A stretch of DNA of 64,000 bases from Anaerolineales bacterium UBA2181 (GTDB taxonomy: Bacteria > Chloroflexota > Anaerolineae > Promineifilales > UBA4811), in NCBI GenBank assembly GCA_002328075.1, contig DCVT01000031.1, positions 62,001 through 126,000 of the forward strand, written 5' to 3'. This document shows positions 6,982 to 15,770 of this stretch, piece by piece. The stretch's first letter is position 1; every line of letters starts with the position of its first letter. The notes beneath the pieces were generated by a model. It made no database searches and was not told the DNA's origin. It saw only the letters and a program-made list of their open reading frames with translations. The translations under genes were made by a program, and so were the position numbers.

Positions 6982-9201
6982 ATGGATGTCGTGCACGGCT
7001 TGAATCCTCAGCAACAGCAGGCGGTGACCGCTCCCGACGGCGCAGTCCTGGTGCTGGCAGGGCCGGGCAGTGGCAAGACCAGGGTGCTGACCCATCGAAT
7101 TGCCTACCTCATTCAACATCAGGGCGTCGCTCCTTGGCGGATCATGGCGGTCACCTTTACCAACAAGGCGGCGCGAGAGATGACCGATCGGGTTGCCGGG
7201 TTGTTGGGAGGACGGCCAGATGGCCTGACCTTGGGCACATTTCACGCATGCTGTGCCCGCATCCTCCGGCGCGAAGCGGAACACCTGGATCGCACCTCCT
7301 CGTATGTGATCTATGATACCGACGACCAGGAGAGTCTGGTTCGCCGGGCTCTGAAAAAACTGAACCTGGACGACAAAAAGTACCCGCCACGTCAGATGTT
7401 GCAGCGCATCGACCGGTACAAGAACGAACTGATCAAACCGGACACGGTCCAGCCTGGCAGCTATCTGGAAGAAATCGCCGCCCGCGTATACGAGCAGTAC
7501 GAGCAGTTGCTGCAAGAAAGCAACGCCTACGATTTCGGCGATCTCTTGATGCAAGTAGTTCTGCTCTTGGATTCGGTACCGGCCGTCATGCAGGCCTACC
7601 AACAACGGTACCGGCACGTGTTGGTGGACGAGTTTCAGGACACGAACACGGCCCAATACGCGCTCGTCAAACGGTTGGCTGCCGAGCACGGCAATCTGTT
7701 TGTGGTGGGCGATGAAGACCAATCGATCTATCTTTTTCGGGGCGCCGATTGGCGCAACGTCCGCCGCTTTCGCGATGATTTCCCTGAATGCCAGACGATT
7801 CTCTTGGAGCAGAACTATCGCTCCACGCAGATCATCCTGGATGCTGCCCAGGCCGTGATCCAGCGGAATCCGCATCGCACGCACAAAAGGCTCTTTACCG
7901 AGCGGCAGGGTGGCGGCCAGATCACGGTAGAAGAGGCGCACAACGAAGACGAGGAGGCCCAGATGGTGGTGGACACCATCAGGCGTCTGGCGCATTCTAA
8001 CGAAGCACGACCGGGCGACGTTGCCATCATGTACCGGATCAACGCCCAGTCACGGCGCATTGAAGAGGCTCTGATGCGCTCCGGCATGCCTTACCGGTTG
8101 GTAGGAGCACTTCGTTTCTACGGCCGGCGCGAGGTCAAGGATGTAATAGCCTTTCTCCACCTGGTCCAGAACCCGGCCGATTCAGTTAGCTTGTTGCGGG
8201 TGATCAATGTTCCGTCGAGAGGTATTGGCGCCCGCACCATCGCCTCCCTGGAGAACTGGGCGGCCGCGCTCAATCGGTCGCCTGGCGACGCCCTCACCCA
8301 CATGACCGACGGATCCGATGTGGGCGCCGGCCGATTCCCAGGGAGCAACACGGCCCATGTGGCGCTGAGCCGCTTTGCGGCTCTGTTGGCCGGATGGGTT
8401 GCGCGCAGCGAGATCCTGCCTGTGGCTGATCTCATGGACGTAATCCTGGAGGAGTCGGGTTACCAGCGTCATTTGCAGGATGGCACGACCGAGGGACAGG
8501 AGCGATGGGAGAACGTTCAAGAGTTACGTCGAGTGGCAGCCGAGTTCCCTGATTTGAACCTCACCGACTTTTTGGAGCAGGTGTCGCTGGTCTCGGACGT
8601 TGACAAGCTAACCGATGAGGTCAATGCTCCTACCCTATTGACACTCCATGCGGCCAAAGGGCTGGAATTCCCCATTGTGTTCATCGTTGGGTTGGAGGAT
8701 GGCATTCTTCCCCATCGCCACTCCTGGGAGGAGCCGGACCAGATGTGGGAGGAACGGCGGCTCTTTTACGTCGGCATCACGCGCGCCAAGAGCCGTCTCT
8801 TTCTGTTCCATTGCTTCCGCCGCAGTCTCTGGGGCAGCACCGAGTACACACAGCCCTCCCGTTTCCTGGAGGACATCCCGCCGGCGCTGATCGTGGGCCG
8901 GTCGCCCGGCGTCGGCATCGACCGGCCTTCCCGGACCGATTGGAGTTGGTCCAGGTCTGGCGGCGTGCTGCCTGAGCCGGCCGAGTTGTCACGGTCTGAT
9001 CGAGCAGTTCAGCGGTCGGCTGCCGGCGCAATCTACATGACCGGCCAGAGGGTTCGCCACCCGCAATTCGGCGAGGGGATTGTCATCGAAAGCCAGCCGG
9101 CCGATGGCGATTCGGTGGTGACCGTGGCATTTTCCGGCTTGGGGCTCAAGCGGCTGATGGGCAGCATGGCAAAACTGGAGACTCTTCCGGATAGCAGATG
9201 A
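6982..9201 (+). CDS. pcrA: PcrA/UvrD-type superfamily 1A DNA helicase
   Basis: 3'-5' ATP-dependent helicase for nucleotide excision repair and for removing stalled transcription or recombination intermediates. The 739-residue product has motif I G-P-G-S-G-K-T (27-33), T-F-T-N-K-A-A (58-64), motif II D-E-F-Q-D (216-220) and G-D-E-D-Q-S-I-Y (243-250). It also has Q-N-Y-R-S-T, L-H-A-A-K-G-L-E-F and Y-V-G-I-T-R-A. The last ~45 residues (G-Q-R-V-x-H-P-x-F-G-x-G) form the Tudor-like domain used by PcrA/UvrD to bind RNA polymerase. The in-frame extension back to 6907 overlaps the small ORF and lacks helicase similarity. Confidence 0.95.
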   Translation: MDVVHGLNPQQQQAVTAPDGAVLVLAGPGSGKTRVLTHRIAYLIQHQGVAPWRIMAVTFTNKAAREMTDRVAGLLGGRPDGLTLGTFHACCARILRREAEHLDRTSSYVIYDTDDQESLVRRALKKLNLDDKKYPPRQMLQRIDRYKNELIKPDTVQPGSYLEEIAARVYEQYEQLLQESNAYDFGDLLMQVVLLLDSVPAVMQAYQQRYRHVLVDEFQDTNTAQYALVKRLAAEHGNLFVVGDEDQSIYLFRGADWRNVRRFRDDFPECQTILLEQNYRSTQIILDAAQAVIQRNPHRTHKRLFTERQGGGQITVEEAHNEDEEAQMVVDTIRRLAHSNEARPGDVAIMYRINAQSRRIEEALMRSGMPYRLVGALRFYGRREVKDVIAFLHLVQNPADSVSLLRVINVPSRGIGARTIASLENWAAALNRSPGDALTHMTDGSDVGAGRFPGSNTAHVALSRFAALLAGWVARSEILPVADLMDVILEESGYQRHLQDGTTEGQERWENVQELRRVAAEFPDLNLTDFLEQVSLVSDVDKLTDEVNAPTLLTLHAAKGLEFPIVFIVGLEDGILPHRHSWEEPDQMWEERRLFYVGITRAKSRLFLFHCFRRSLWGSTEYTQPSRFLEDIPPALIVGRSPGVGIDRPSRTDWSWSRSGGVLPEPAELSRSDRAVQRSAAGAIYMTGQRVRHPQFGEGIVIESQPADGDSVVTVAFSGLGLKRLMGSMAKLETLPDSR

Positions 9202-9674
9202 AACTGCTGGTGGACGGTCACAACTTGATTGGTCAGATGCCGGATTTGAGTCTGTCCGATCCGGATGATGAGGAGCAACTGGTGAGCCGGCTGCAACGTT
9301 ACGCCACGCGCACCGGTCACAAGGTCACCGCGGTGTTTGACCGCGGCACGTGGGGTGGCGCGAGTCCCTCATTATCCAGGGCGGGGGTAGAGGTCATCTT
9401 TGCCCCGGCCGGCCAATCGGCCGACCGAGTCATCATTAACCGCATCCGCCGCATACAAGATCGAACTGCTTGGCGGGTTGTCAGTTCAGACCGCGCCATC
9501 CAGGCCGAGGCATCCTGGGCAGGGGTAGCGATCCAGCGCTCGGAAGAATTGGCGACCGAGTTGGACTTAGCCCCGCTGGCTGATAGTGAGCCGGGCGAAC
9601 AGCCGCCCTCCCAGGCAGAGGTTGAGGCGTGGCTGGCAGAGTTCTCGCGTACCGGTCGCGGCGGGAAGCCGTGA
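9198..9674 (+). CDS. NYN-domain protein, YacP/Rae1-like
   Basis: PIN-like NYN-fold protein of 158 residues, probably an endoribonuclease. Bacillus Rae1 (YacP) cleaves mRNA on the ribosome. It starts with L-L-V-D-G-H-N-L-I (3-11), the first acidic motif. V-F-D-R-G-T follows near 46-51, then Q-S-A-D-R-V-I and V-V-S-S-D-R-A-I supply the later Asp residues. The ATG overlaps the pcrA stop (ATGA), so it is likely coupled to the helicase. Family assignment is good; the RNA target is not known. Confidence 0.8.
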   Translation: MKLLVDGHNLIGQMPDLSLSDPDDEEQLVSRLQRYATRTGHKVTAVFDRGTWGGASPSLSRAGVEVIFAPAGQSADRVIINRIRRIQDRTAWRVVSSDRAIQAEASWAGVAIQRSEELATELDLAPLADSEPGEQPPSQAEVEAWLAEFSRTGRGGKP

Positions 9675-9983
9675 GACTTCATCCCCGTGGCTGGGGTTTG
9701 TCGTGGCGCAGACGGGTTTCGTTATGGCCGGCGCACTGCCGGTTGGGTTTCGCGCCCATTGCCTCACTGCGCTCAGCCAGTATCTGGTAGTGGAGGTCCG
9801 ACTCCAATCGGTCGACACACTGTTGGTGCGGCATGGTGGCGAGGCAACCCGGCGGTTTCACGTTGTACAACTTTCGCTGCGGGGACCGGCGCCGATGGTC
9901 GCCCTGGCGCAGAGGAGAGACCCATACCGACCGGCTGCGCCGGTTGGTCAGGCTCGGCGCCTTCCCCTGATACACTGCGCACG
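9675..9983. other. 309-bp convergent intergenic region
   Basis: Lies between the stop codons of the NYN gene (+) and the LysM/M23 gene (-). It opens with a small hairpin (CCCC 9683-9686, GGGG 9693-9696) followed by TTT, a weak terminator candidate. Several short inverted repeats follow, including a GACCGGC/GCCGGT pair near 9935-9955. Open frames cross it on both strands, but none resembles a known protein, and the frames appear to be a by-product of high GC. Confidence 0.5.
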
Positions 9984-11513
9984 CTAACGGGTGATCCCGT
10001 TGGTCTCCAGCTCGCGGCACTCACAGGCCTCACGCACCTCGTCGCCATTTTCCAACGCGCCGTCATACTCGCTCCAGAAGCCAACTGTTACCCAGCCATC
10101 CAGCACGAAGGGGACGGCGCCGTCGGCCTCAATCCAGCGGCCGTTGTAGCGCCGCGCCACGTGGACGTGGGTGCCGTTGCTGAAACCGCCCTCACAGGAG
10201 GGATGGCCTATTCGGTCGCCGGGTTCCAACCAGGTACCAACCGGCACCCGATCTCGGCGCTCTATGTGCATATAGAGCACGGTCCAACCAGTGCCTTCGA
10301 AGCCGTCGTCGTCCAGGTCAACCACCACCTCGCCGTTTTCGCTGCGCAGGACCCGACCCGTCGAGATGGAGCGAACCCAGGCGTCCGTCGTATAGCATCC
10401 CAATTGGTCACCGGCCGGGACGAAATCCAGGGCTGCCCACCCGCTGTGGGTTCCCCACCCGCCATGAGGCCCCCCGGTGAAGTACCAGGTCTCACCTTCA
10501 GCCCAAGGCAGCACCATGGGAGGCTGGGAAAGGTCATCCGGTATGAGCGGCTCGATGGCGTAGCGGAAGGGGTCGCCAAAAAAGGCACGATAGATCGTAG
10601 CCAGGCTTCCGTCCCACCGTACCTGATTCTCCCATACCGGCACCGAATTGTGCCGCGCCAGGAAAACCTGCACCGCAACCGTGCCGGCATTCAGGCTGGC
10701 TGCCAGTTGCAGTGCGGTGCCATCCGGGAACTCGGCATTGGTCAGCCAGTTGCTCTGCCATCCATAGTAACCGCGATTCAACTGATTTGCAGCCCAACTC
10801 AGTTGAATAAAGAGCCCATCCCAGCCATCTTTGGCCTCACCCATGGGGTAGTCAAGCGTCTCTTGGGACGGCGAGGAGTTAGTCACCCATCCCGACTTCA
10901 ACTCGAGCAAGGCCAGCAATAGGCGCGGGCCGACACTGAAGCGCTGCGCCACCAGCTGGACGATCTCCGGACCAGTCAGATTCTGACCTTCTACCTCTTC
11001 CACATAAGCGATCAGGTACCCGCCCAGACGCTGCGCCAGGGCGTCTACCTGGAAATGGGAAAACGCCGGGCCGTACACCAGTTCGCTATCCGGTATGAGC
11101 TTGTCGGAGGGTCCGAGGCGCAGTTCACCGGCCGGTACCAGCAAGGTCTGCCCCGCCAGCACGGCGTCCGGATCGCTCATTGGGTTCAGTTGGAGGAGCG
11201 TATCGACTGTCGTGCCGTACGTTTGAGCAATCAGGCCAAGCGTCTCGCCACGTTGGACCACATGCCGAACCAGGCTCTGTTCTGGCTGGCTGGGGCGGGT
11301 CGGATCTGGCGTAGGGACAATGACCGGTTGGGTTGGCAGTGGCTGGGGCGAGGGTGGTGGCAAGGCCGTAACGGTGGCAGCCGGCAATTCGGTGCGCGTC
11401 GGCAATGCCGATAGGGTGGCATCATCGATGGGCGGTGCTGGTGGATCGGATTGGGCCGCGCAACCGTACAGCAGCACACCTGCCAGCAGAATGACGGTCC
11501 ATGTTCGGTTCAT
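9984..11513 (-). CDS. Lipoprotein with LysM and M23 (LytM) peptidase domains
   Basis: Cell-wall-associated zinc peptidase or LytM-fold regulator, 509 residues. The signal peptide ends in a lipobox with C18 and is followed by a Pro/Thr linker. One LysM peptidoglycan-binding domain lies at about 83-127 (H-V-V-Q-R-G-E-T-L). A middle region of about 150 residues has no recognised domain. The M23 domain has H356 and D363 (H-S-G-W-A-A-L-D), H416 (Y-M-H) and T-H-V-H (448-451), the usual zinc ligands and catalytic His. All key residues are present, so it is probably active. It lies 63 nt downstream of the helicase-loader gene on the same strand. Confidence 0.88.
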   Translation of the reverse strand: MNRTWTVILLAGVLLYGCAAQSDPPAPPIDDATLSALPTRTELPAATVTALPPPSPQPLPTQPVIVPTPDPTRPSQPEQSLVRHVVQRGETLGLIAQTYGTTVDTLLQLNPMSDPDAVLAGQTLLVPAGELRLGPSDKLIPDSELVYGPAFSHFQVDALAQRLGGYLIAYVEEVEGQNLTGPEIVQLVAQRFSVGPRLLLALLELKSGWVTNSSPSQETLDYPMGEAKDGWDGLFIQLSWAANQLNRGYYGWQSNWLTNAEFPDGTALQLAASLNAGTVAVQVFLARHNSVPVWENQVRWDGSLATIYRAFFGDPFRYAIEPLIPDDLSQPPMVLPWAEGETWYFTGGPHGGWGTHSGWAALDFVPAGDQLGCYTTDAWVRSISTGRVLRSENGEVVVDLDDDGFEGTGWTVLYMHIERRDRVPVGTWLEPGDRIGHPSCEGGFSNGTHVHVARRYNGRWIEADGAVPFVLDGWVTVGFWSEYDGALENGDEVREACECRELETNGITR

Positions 11514-11576
11514 GGCTGGAGCTTTTCCAGGAAAAGGTAACGGTTGTCCATTGTCCGGCCGGCGAGCAGCAGGCAG

Positions 11577-13028
11577 TCAATCACTCAACGATCGAGCCCG
11601 CCGCCGGGTGCCGGTGGATGCGGGTGCGCGAGTGGGCGTGCCTCGGTAACTAGCCGCGAGAATCGCGAACGCCGTGCAGTGGGTAGGATCCAAGATGCGG
11701 GTTGCCAGTCGGGTGTCGAGCCTGTCAATAGGCGTTGCGGTGGTGATGACGGTGGGTAACCGGGCGTTGTAGCGATAATCGAACACCTGAAAGAGCTTTT
11801 CCCGAACCCACTCGGTTGCGTTTTCCGTGCCCAGGTCATCCAGCACCAGGTAACGCGCCGCCCGAATCTCCCGGAACCGCTTGCTGTAACTGGTGCTGCT
11901 ATCTGGGCCAAAGGTGGCACGCAGGTCATCCAGCAGATCTGGCACACTGATGAACAGCACCGGGAGGCCGTTTTTCCGCCAGTGGTTGGCGATGGCGGCG
12001 GAAAGGTGCGTTTTCCCGCAACCGTACGTGCCGGTCAACACCAGCCAGTTCTGGGGTGCCTCGGCGTAGGACCGAGCCAGATCAAAGGCGCGCTGCAGGT
12101 TTTCCAGCTCTTCCCGGCGCAACTCGCCCTGGCGCAGGTTGAATGTGGAAAACGTCTGTTCAAAATGCAGGTTGAGGCTGGAGATCTCGGACTGCTCCTG
12201 ATCCACCCCAGCCCGCCGGAAATCGGGTGCCAGGATGGTGAGAATCTGGACCAGACTCGGATCAACCAACCGGGAACGCACCCGGAGTTCGATCTCCTCC
12301 AACTCGCGATTGGTGGTGACAACGGTCGGCAGGTGACCGTTGTAGCGGTAATTGAGAATCTGGAACAGTTTTTCCTGCGCCCACGCGGTGCCACTTTCGG
12401 TGCCGAAATCGTCCAAAATCAGCAACTCGGCGGTCTTGATCTGCAGGAAACGCTCGTCGAACGTGGTTGAAGCATCAGGGCCAAAGGCAGCCCGCAGGAA
12501 ATCCAGCAGATCCGGCACGGTGAGCAGGATGGCGGGCATACCTAGCTCCAACCGAAAGTTGGCGATGGCGGCCGCCAGGTGTGTCTTGCCACAACCTGGC
12601 CCTCCCCGGAGGACGAGCCAACCTCGCGGATCCTCCGCAAAGGCACGGCAGCGCTCAAAAACCCAGCGAAGGTTGCGCTGCTTCTCCTCGGTCAACCCTA
12701 TTCCACCGGGATAAAAATTCTCAAAAACCTGACCTCGGAGGACGTTTAGCTGGCTGATGGAGCGCAACTGCTCCTGGCGTCGCGCCGAGATGGCCTGCAG
12801 TTGGCACTCGCACGGAACAGCCCGTCCGAACAGGTCATGATCTGGCGGTACGTCTGGCGTGACAAACCCCATTCCCGCGCAAATTGGGCAGGGCGGACGG
12901 GCCGTCCGAGCCCGTTCGGCTGCCACTGCCGTCCGCCATTCGGAATCAGTGCTGGATGAGGTCTCGGTACTTGCCTTGGATATATTTGCGGCGTTCTCTC
13001 TCAGAATCTCCTCCAGCGGTTGGGTCAT
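11577..13028 (-). CDS. DnaC/DnaI-type helicase loader with two fused AAA+ domains
   Basis: Probable loader of the DnaB helicase, 483 residues. A possible zinc knuckle comes first (C47, C50, C73, C75). It is followed by two complete DnaC-like AAA+ modules. Module 1 has Walker A G-G-P-G-C-G-K-T (142-149) and Walker B L-I-L-D-D-F (~203-208). Module 2 has G-T-Y-G-C-G-K-T (333-340) and L-V-L-D-D-L (394-399). Each repeats V-P-D-L-L-D, A-x-F-G-P-D and Y-R-Y-N, which shows internal duplication; typical loaders have one. The ATG at 13028 has an AAGGAAA site and overlaps the end of the dnaD-like gene by 83 nt. Confidence 0.88.
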   Translation of the reverse strand: MTQPLEEILRENAANISKASTETSSSTDSEWRTAVAAERARTARPPCPICAGMGFVTPDVPPDHDLFGRAVPCECQLQAISARRQEQLRSISQLNVLRGQVFENFYPGGIGLTEEKQRNLRWVFERCRAFAEDPRGWLVLRGGPGCGKTHLAAAIANFRLELGMPAILLTVPDLLDFLRAAFGPDASTTFDERFLQIKTAELLILDDFGTESGTAWAQEKLFQILNYRYNGHLPTVVTTNRELEEIELRVRSRLVDPSLVQILTILAPDFRRAGVDQEQSEISSLNLHFEQTFSTFNLRQGELRREELENLQRAFDLARSYAEAPQNWLVLTGTYGCGKTHLSAAIANHWRKNGLPVLFISVPDLLDDLRATFGPDSSTSYSKRFREIRAARYLVLDDLGTENATEWVREKLFQVFDYRYNARLPTVITTATPIDRLDTRLATRILDPTHCTAFAILAASYRGTPTRAPASTGTRRRARSLSD

Positions 13029-13653
13029 GCTTTCCTTCTGTCTTCCATCGTTCCAGGATACGGGAAACATAAGCCCAGTTCCGGGCGTTGTTTTCCACCG
13101 CAATTCCAATGGCCTGCTCGATCCATGGGTTGGGATACTCGTCCTCGGCATCGCGCAATTGGTCGGCGATCATGGGAGTCAACGCTCCGATGTTCTGCTC
13201 GTACAGAACAAAGACGTTAGGTCGTTCGACCATCAGGCTGACGGGCATCTCTGGGTCTCCGGTGGGACGCCATTCTCCCCTGGTGATGCCGTCCACCGCA
13301 GCCCGGCCACGTTCGGTGTTCACAAAGTAGAGATCCTCGCTGCCGGCGGCGCTCTCTACCGAGACATGCAGCAATGTGCCACGCGCCACTGCGCGTTCCA
13401 GTGCGTCCGTCAGAGCAGCTTCAGCCACCGGTCGAGGCCGGCCCAGGCTTTCCATCAGCATATCGTCCTGGGCAAAATCCCGCCGACAGAGATATCGGAT
13501 ATGCCCTTCCTTATAGTGCAGAGCCCAAAACGCATATAGCGTCACGCGAAGCTCTGCGAGGTCATCGATGATCGGCAAGAGCTCGCTGAAAAAGAGGGCA
13601 GGGACGGTGATGCTTTTCAGGCGACCGTCCGGGAATCCGGTGAACCCCTTCAT
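12946..13653 (-). CDS. DnaD-like primosomal protein
   Basis: Replication-initiation/primosome protein, 235 residues. The N-terminal ~120 residues look like a winged-helix region. The C-terminal DnaD/DnaB2 domain (about 148-206) has the typical P-W-I-x-x-A-I-x-x-A run and then Y-V-S-R-I-L-E-R-W. It sits between dnaB and the DnaC-like loader. Its start overlaps the dnaB stop by ATGA and its end overlaps the loader start. This order matches the Bacillus-type DnaD-DnaB-DnaI loading pathway, by family knowledge. Confidence 0.85.
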   Translation of the reverse strand: MKGFTGFPDGRLKSITVPALFFSELLPIIDDLAELRVTLYAFWALHYKEGHIRYLCRRDFAQDDMLMESLGRPRPVAEAALTDALERAVARGTLLHVSVESAAGSEDLYFVNTERGRAAVDGITRGEWRPTGDPEMPVSLMVERPNVFVLYEQNIGALTPMIADQLRDAEDEYPNPWIEQAIGIAVENNARNWAYVSRILERWKTEGKHDPTAGGDSERERRKYIQGKYRDLIQH

Positions 13654-15011
13654 TGGTCAAACCGGCGCGTCTCCAGGTCCCGAAAACGCGCCCACTCTTT
13701 TTGGTAATACAGTTCTACGGTGGCAGTGGGCCCATTGCGGTGTTTCGCGATGTGTATCTCGGCGATATTGGGCCTTTCTGAAGCCGTGCTGTAATAGTCG
13801 TCGCGATAGATGAAAAGGACCACGTCCGAGTCCTGTTCGATGCTACCCGATTCCCGGAGATCGGAGAGCATCGGCCGCTTGTCCTGGCGTTGTTCGACGG
13901 CCCGCGAGAGTTGTGCAGCGGCCACAAGCGGCACGTCCAGCTCGCGCGCCAGCGCCTTGAGTTGACGCGAGATGTGGCTGATCTCTTGAACCCGGTTGTC
14001 GGTCTGGTAATCGCCGCTCATCAACTGGAGGTAGTCCAGCAAAATGAGGTCGATGCCATGCTCGGCATAAAGCCGGCGTGCCTTGGTGCGCAACTGCACC
14101 GGGGTGAGGGAGGGTGTATCATCGATATAGACGCGGGTTTCGGCCAGCCGGCCGGACACCTCGGAGAAACGCGGCCACTCGTCGGGCGTCAGTTTTCCGG
14201 TGCGCAACCGTTGCGAGTCTATCCTGGTCTCGGCCGCTACGAGCCGGTTGGCAACCTGCTCGGCGCTCATCTCCATAGTGAACACTGCCACGCGCGAACC
14301 AAACTGGCGGGCGGCGTGAAGGGCAAAGTTGAGCAGCAGCCCCGTTTTGCCCATGCCCGGCCGACCCGCCACAATGACCAGATCCGACCGCTGCAATCCG
14401 CCCAGTTTTTGATCGAGCACTTTGAAACCGGTGGGGATGCCCAGGACATCCGAGCCCCGGTCGGCAAGTTGTTGGATTCGGTCATAGTACGCCCGGATGA
14501 TCTCCTTGATGGGCTGCAAATCCCGTGTGAGCCGCCGCTCCGAGACCGCAAAGATGGATTGCTCCGCCTTGTCCAGCACCATCTCGATGCTCTCCTGACG
14601 GTTGAACGCTAGCTGCGCCACCTGACCGGCAGAAGCGACCAGTCGGCGACGGAGGGCCAAATGCTCCACCATGCGTCCATACGCCTCGGCATGTATGGAA
14701 CTGGGCACCGCATCCATCAATCGGCTTACATATGCTGGCCCGCCCATCTCATCCAGGTGGCCTCGGTTCTCCAGTTCAGAAGTGATGGTGAGAAAGTCGA
14801 TGGGATCACGGCGATCATGGACCACCACTATCGCCTCCCAGACCCACCGGTTCTTTACCAGGGAAAAGTCCTCCGACCTCAGAAAGGTGACAACGTCGTA
14901 CAGCGCGTCCGGGTTGATGAGCACCGAGCCGAGGACGGCCTCTTCGGCCACCACGTTGCTGAGTTCGGCCTTGTCGGTTGCCGGTGGAGCGGGTGCAAAG
15001 GAGACATCCAT
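13650..15011 (-). CDS. dnaB: Replicative DNA helicase DnaB
   Basis: Hexameric 5'-3' helicase at the replication fork, 453 residues. The N-terminal domain starts at about 18 with A-E-E-A-V-L-G-S. The RecA-like domain has Walker A G-R-P-G-M-G-K-T (216-223), then F-T-M-E-M-S and D-Y-L-Q-L-M (Walker B region). The Arg-finger region R-E-S-G-S-I-E-Q-D-S-D-V follows near the end. Length is typical and no intein is present. It is the first gene of an overlapping dnaB-dnaD-loader operon, which points to co-regulated synthesis of helicase and loader. Confidence 0.96.
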   Translation of the reverse strand: MDVSFAPAPPATDKAELSNVVAEEAVLGSVLINPDALYDVVTFLRSEDFSLVKNRWVWEAIVVVHDRRDPIDFLTITSELENRGHLDEMGGPAYVSRLMDAVPSSIHAEAYGRMVEHLALRRRLVASAGQVAQLAFNRQESIEMVLDKAEQSIFAVSERRLTRDLQPIKEIIRAYYDRIQQLADRGSDVLGIPTGFKVLDQKLGGLQRSDLVIVAGRPGMGKTGLLLNFALHAARQFGSRVAVFTMEMSAEQVANRLVAAETRIDSQRLRTGKLTPDEWPRFSEVSGRLAETRVYIDDTPSLTPVQLRTKARRLYAEHGIDLILLDYLQLMSGDYQTDNRVQEISHISRQLKALARELDVPLVAAAQLSRAVEQRQDKRPMLSDLRESGSIEQDSDVVLFIYRDDYYSTASERPNIAEIHIAKHRNGPTATVELYYQKEWARFRDLETRRFDQ

Positions 15012-15179
15012 CTGATCGTATCCTACCTATCGCTGCGGCGGGGCCGTAGAATCAGCCCCCGCCATCCTCCATCGATGCAAGGTTGGTGCGTTCTACCGCG
15101 TCGGTTTACCAACCACCGCCGGATCCCTCCGACGGCACCCCGGGTCAATCTGGCGCGTCAATCCAGCATCAACTGCCGG

Positions 15180-15677
15180 TCAGTCATCCAGGTCCAGCGA
15201 GTCCACAAAATCGGCAAACGCGTCCAGCTTGCCGTGCGGAATCTCAGCATCCTCGTCCATATCGGTGGTTATCGGCTCTTCCGGCAGTACACCCGCCTCA
15301 GCCAACACCTCATCGGCAACAAAGATGGGAACCTGGACCCGCACCGCCAGCGCAATCGCGTCAGAAGGCCGGGCATCAATGTCAATCAGCTTTCCATCCT
15401 GCTCGATGACCACCCTGGCAGTGAAATACTCTTCCTTGAGTTCGTTTACCAGAACGTGCCGGACACTTCCACCCAGTTCCTCAATCACCCGCTTGAGCAA
15501 GTCGTGAGTGAGGGGGCGAGCAGTCTCTACCTGCTGCAATTCCACCACAATAGCATCCGTCTCGAACGGGCCAATCCAGATTGGCAGCTGCCGCTCGCCA
15601 TCCATCTCCTTTAGCAGGATAACGCGGTGCGGCGACATTAGGCTGACCCGGATGCTATCGATCACCACCTGTTTCAT
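15180..15677 (-). CDS. Bifunctional nuclease family protein (BFN/DUF151)
   Basis: 165-residue DUF151 protein. The plant and Thermotoga relatives are reported as dual RNase/DNase or stress-related proteins; the bacterial role is poorly defined. Recognisable pieces are L-P-I-W-I-G-x-x-E (31-39), R-P-L-T-H-D-L, and D-A-R-P-S-D-A-I-A-L-A. The last ~35 residues are acidic. The start is ATG with GAGGG 5 nt upstream. It follows cofE on the same strand after a 92-nt gap. Confidence 0.85.
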   Translation of the reverse strand: MKQVVIDSIRVSLMSPHRVILLKEMDGERQLPIWIGPFETDAIVVELQQVETARPLTHDLLKRVIEELGGSVRHVLVNELKEEYFTARVVIEQDGKLIDIDARPSDAIALAVRVQVPIFVADEVLAEAGVLPEEPITTDMDEDAEIPHGKLDAFADFVDSLDLDD

Positions 15678-15770
15678 TGAACCCTCGTTCCTGCTGCGCA
15701 GTTCCCATGACTGATTTTAGCACGTAGAGAGAAGAACGCCAAGGTGAACCGGGATGCGGTCCAGGCGACT

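Noticed and set aside
9679..10020. Minus-strand open frame of 113 codons across the convergent spacer
   Set aside because: No recognisable protein, Arg/His/Gln-rich, and it overlaps the end of the LysM/M23 gene; kept only as a possible repeat.
9687..10922. Plus-strand open frame of 411 codons
   Set aside because: Antisense to the LysM/M23 lipoprotein gene, with no family similarity.
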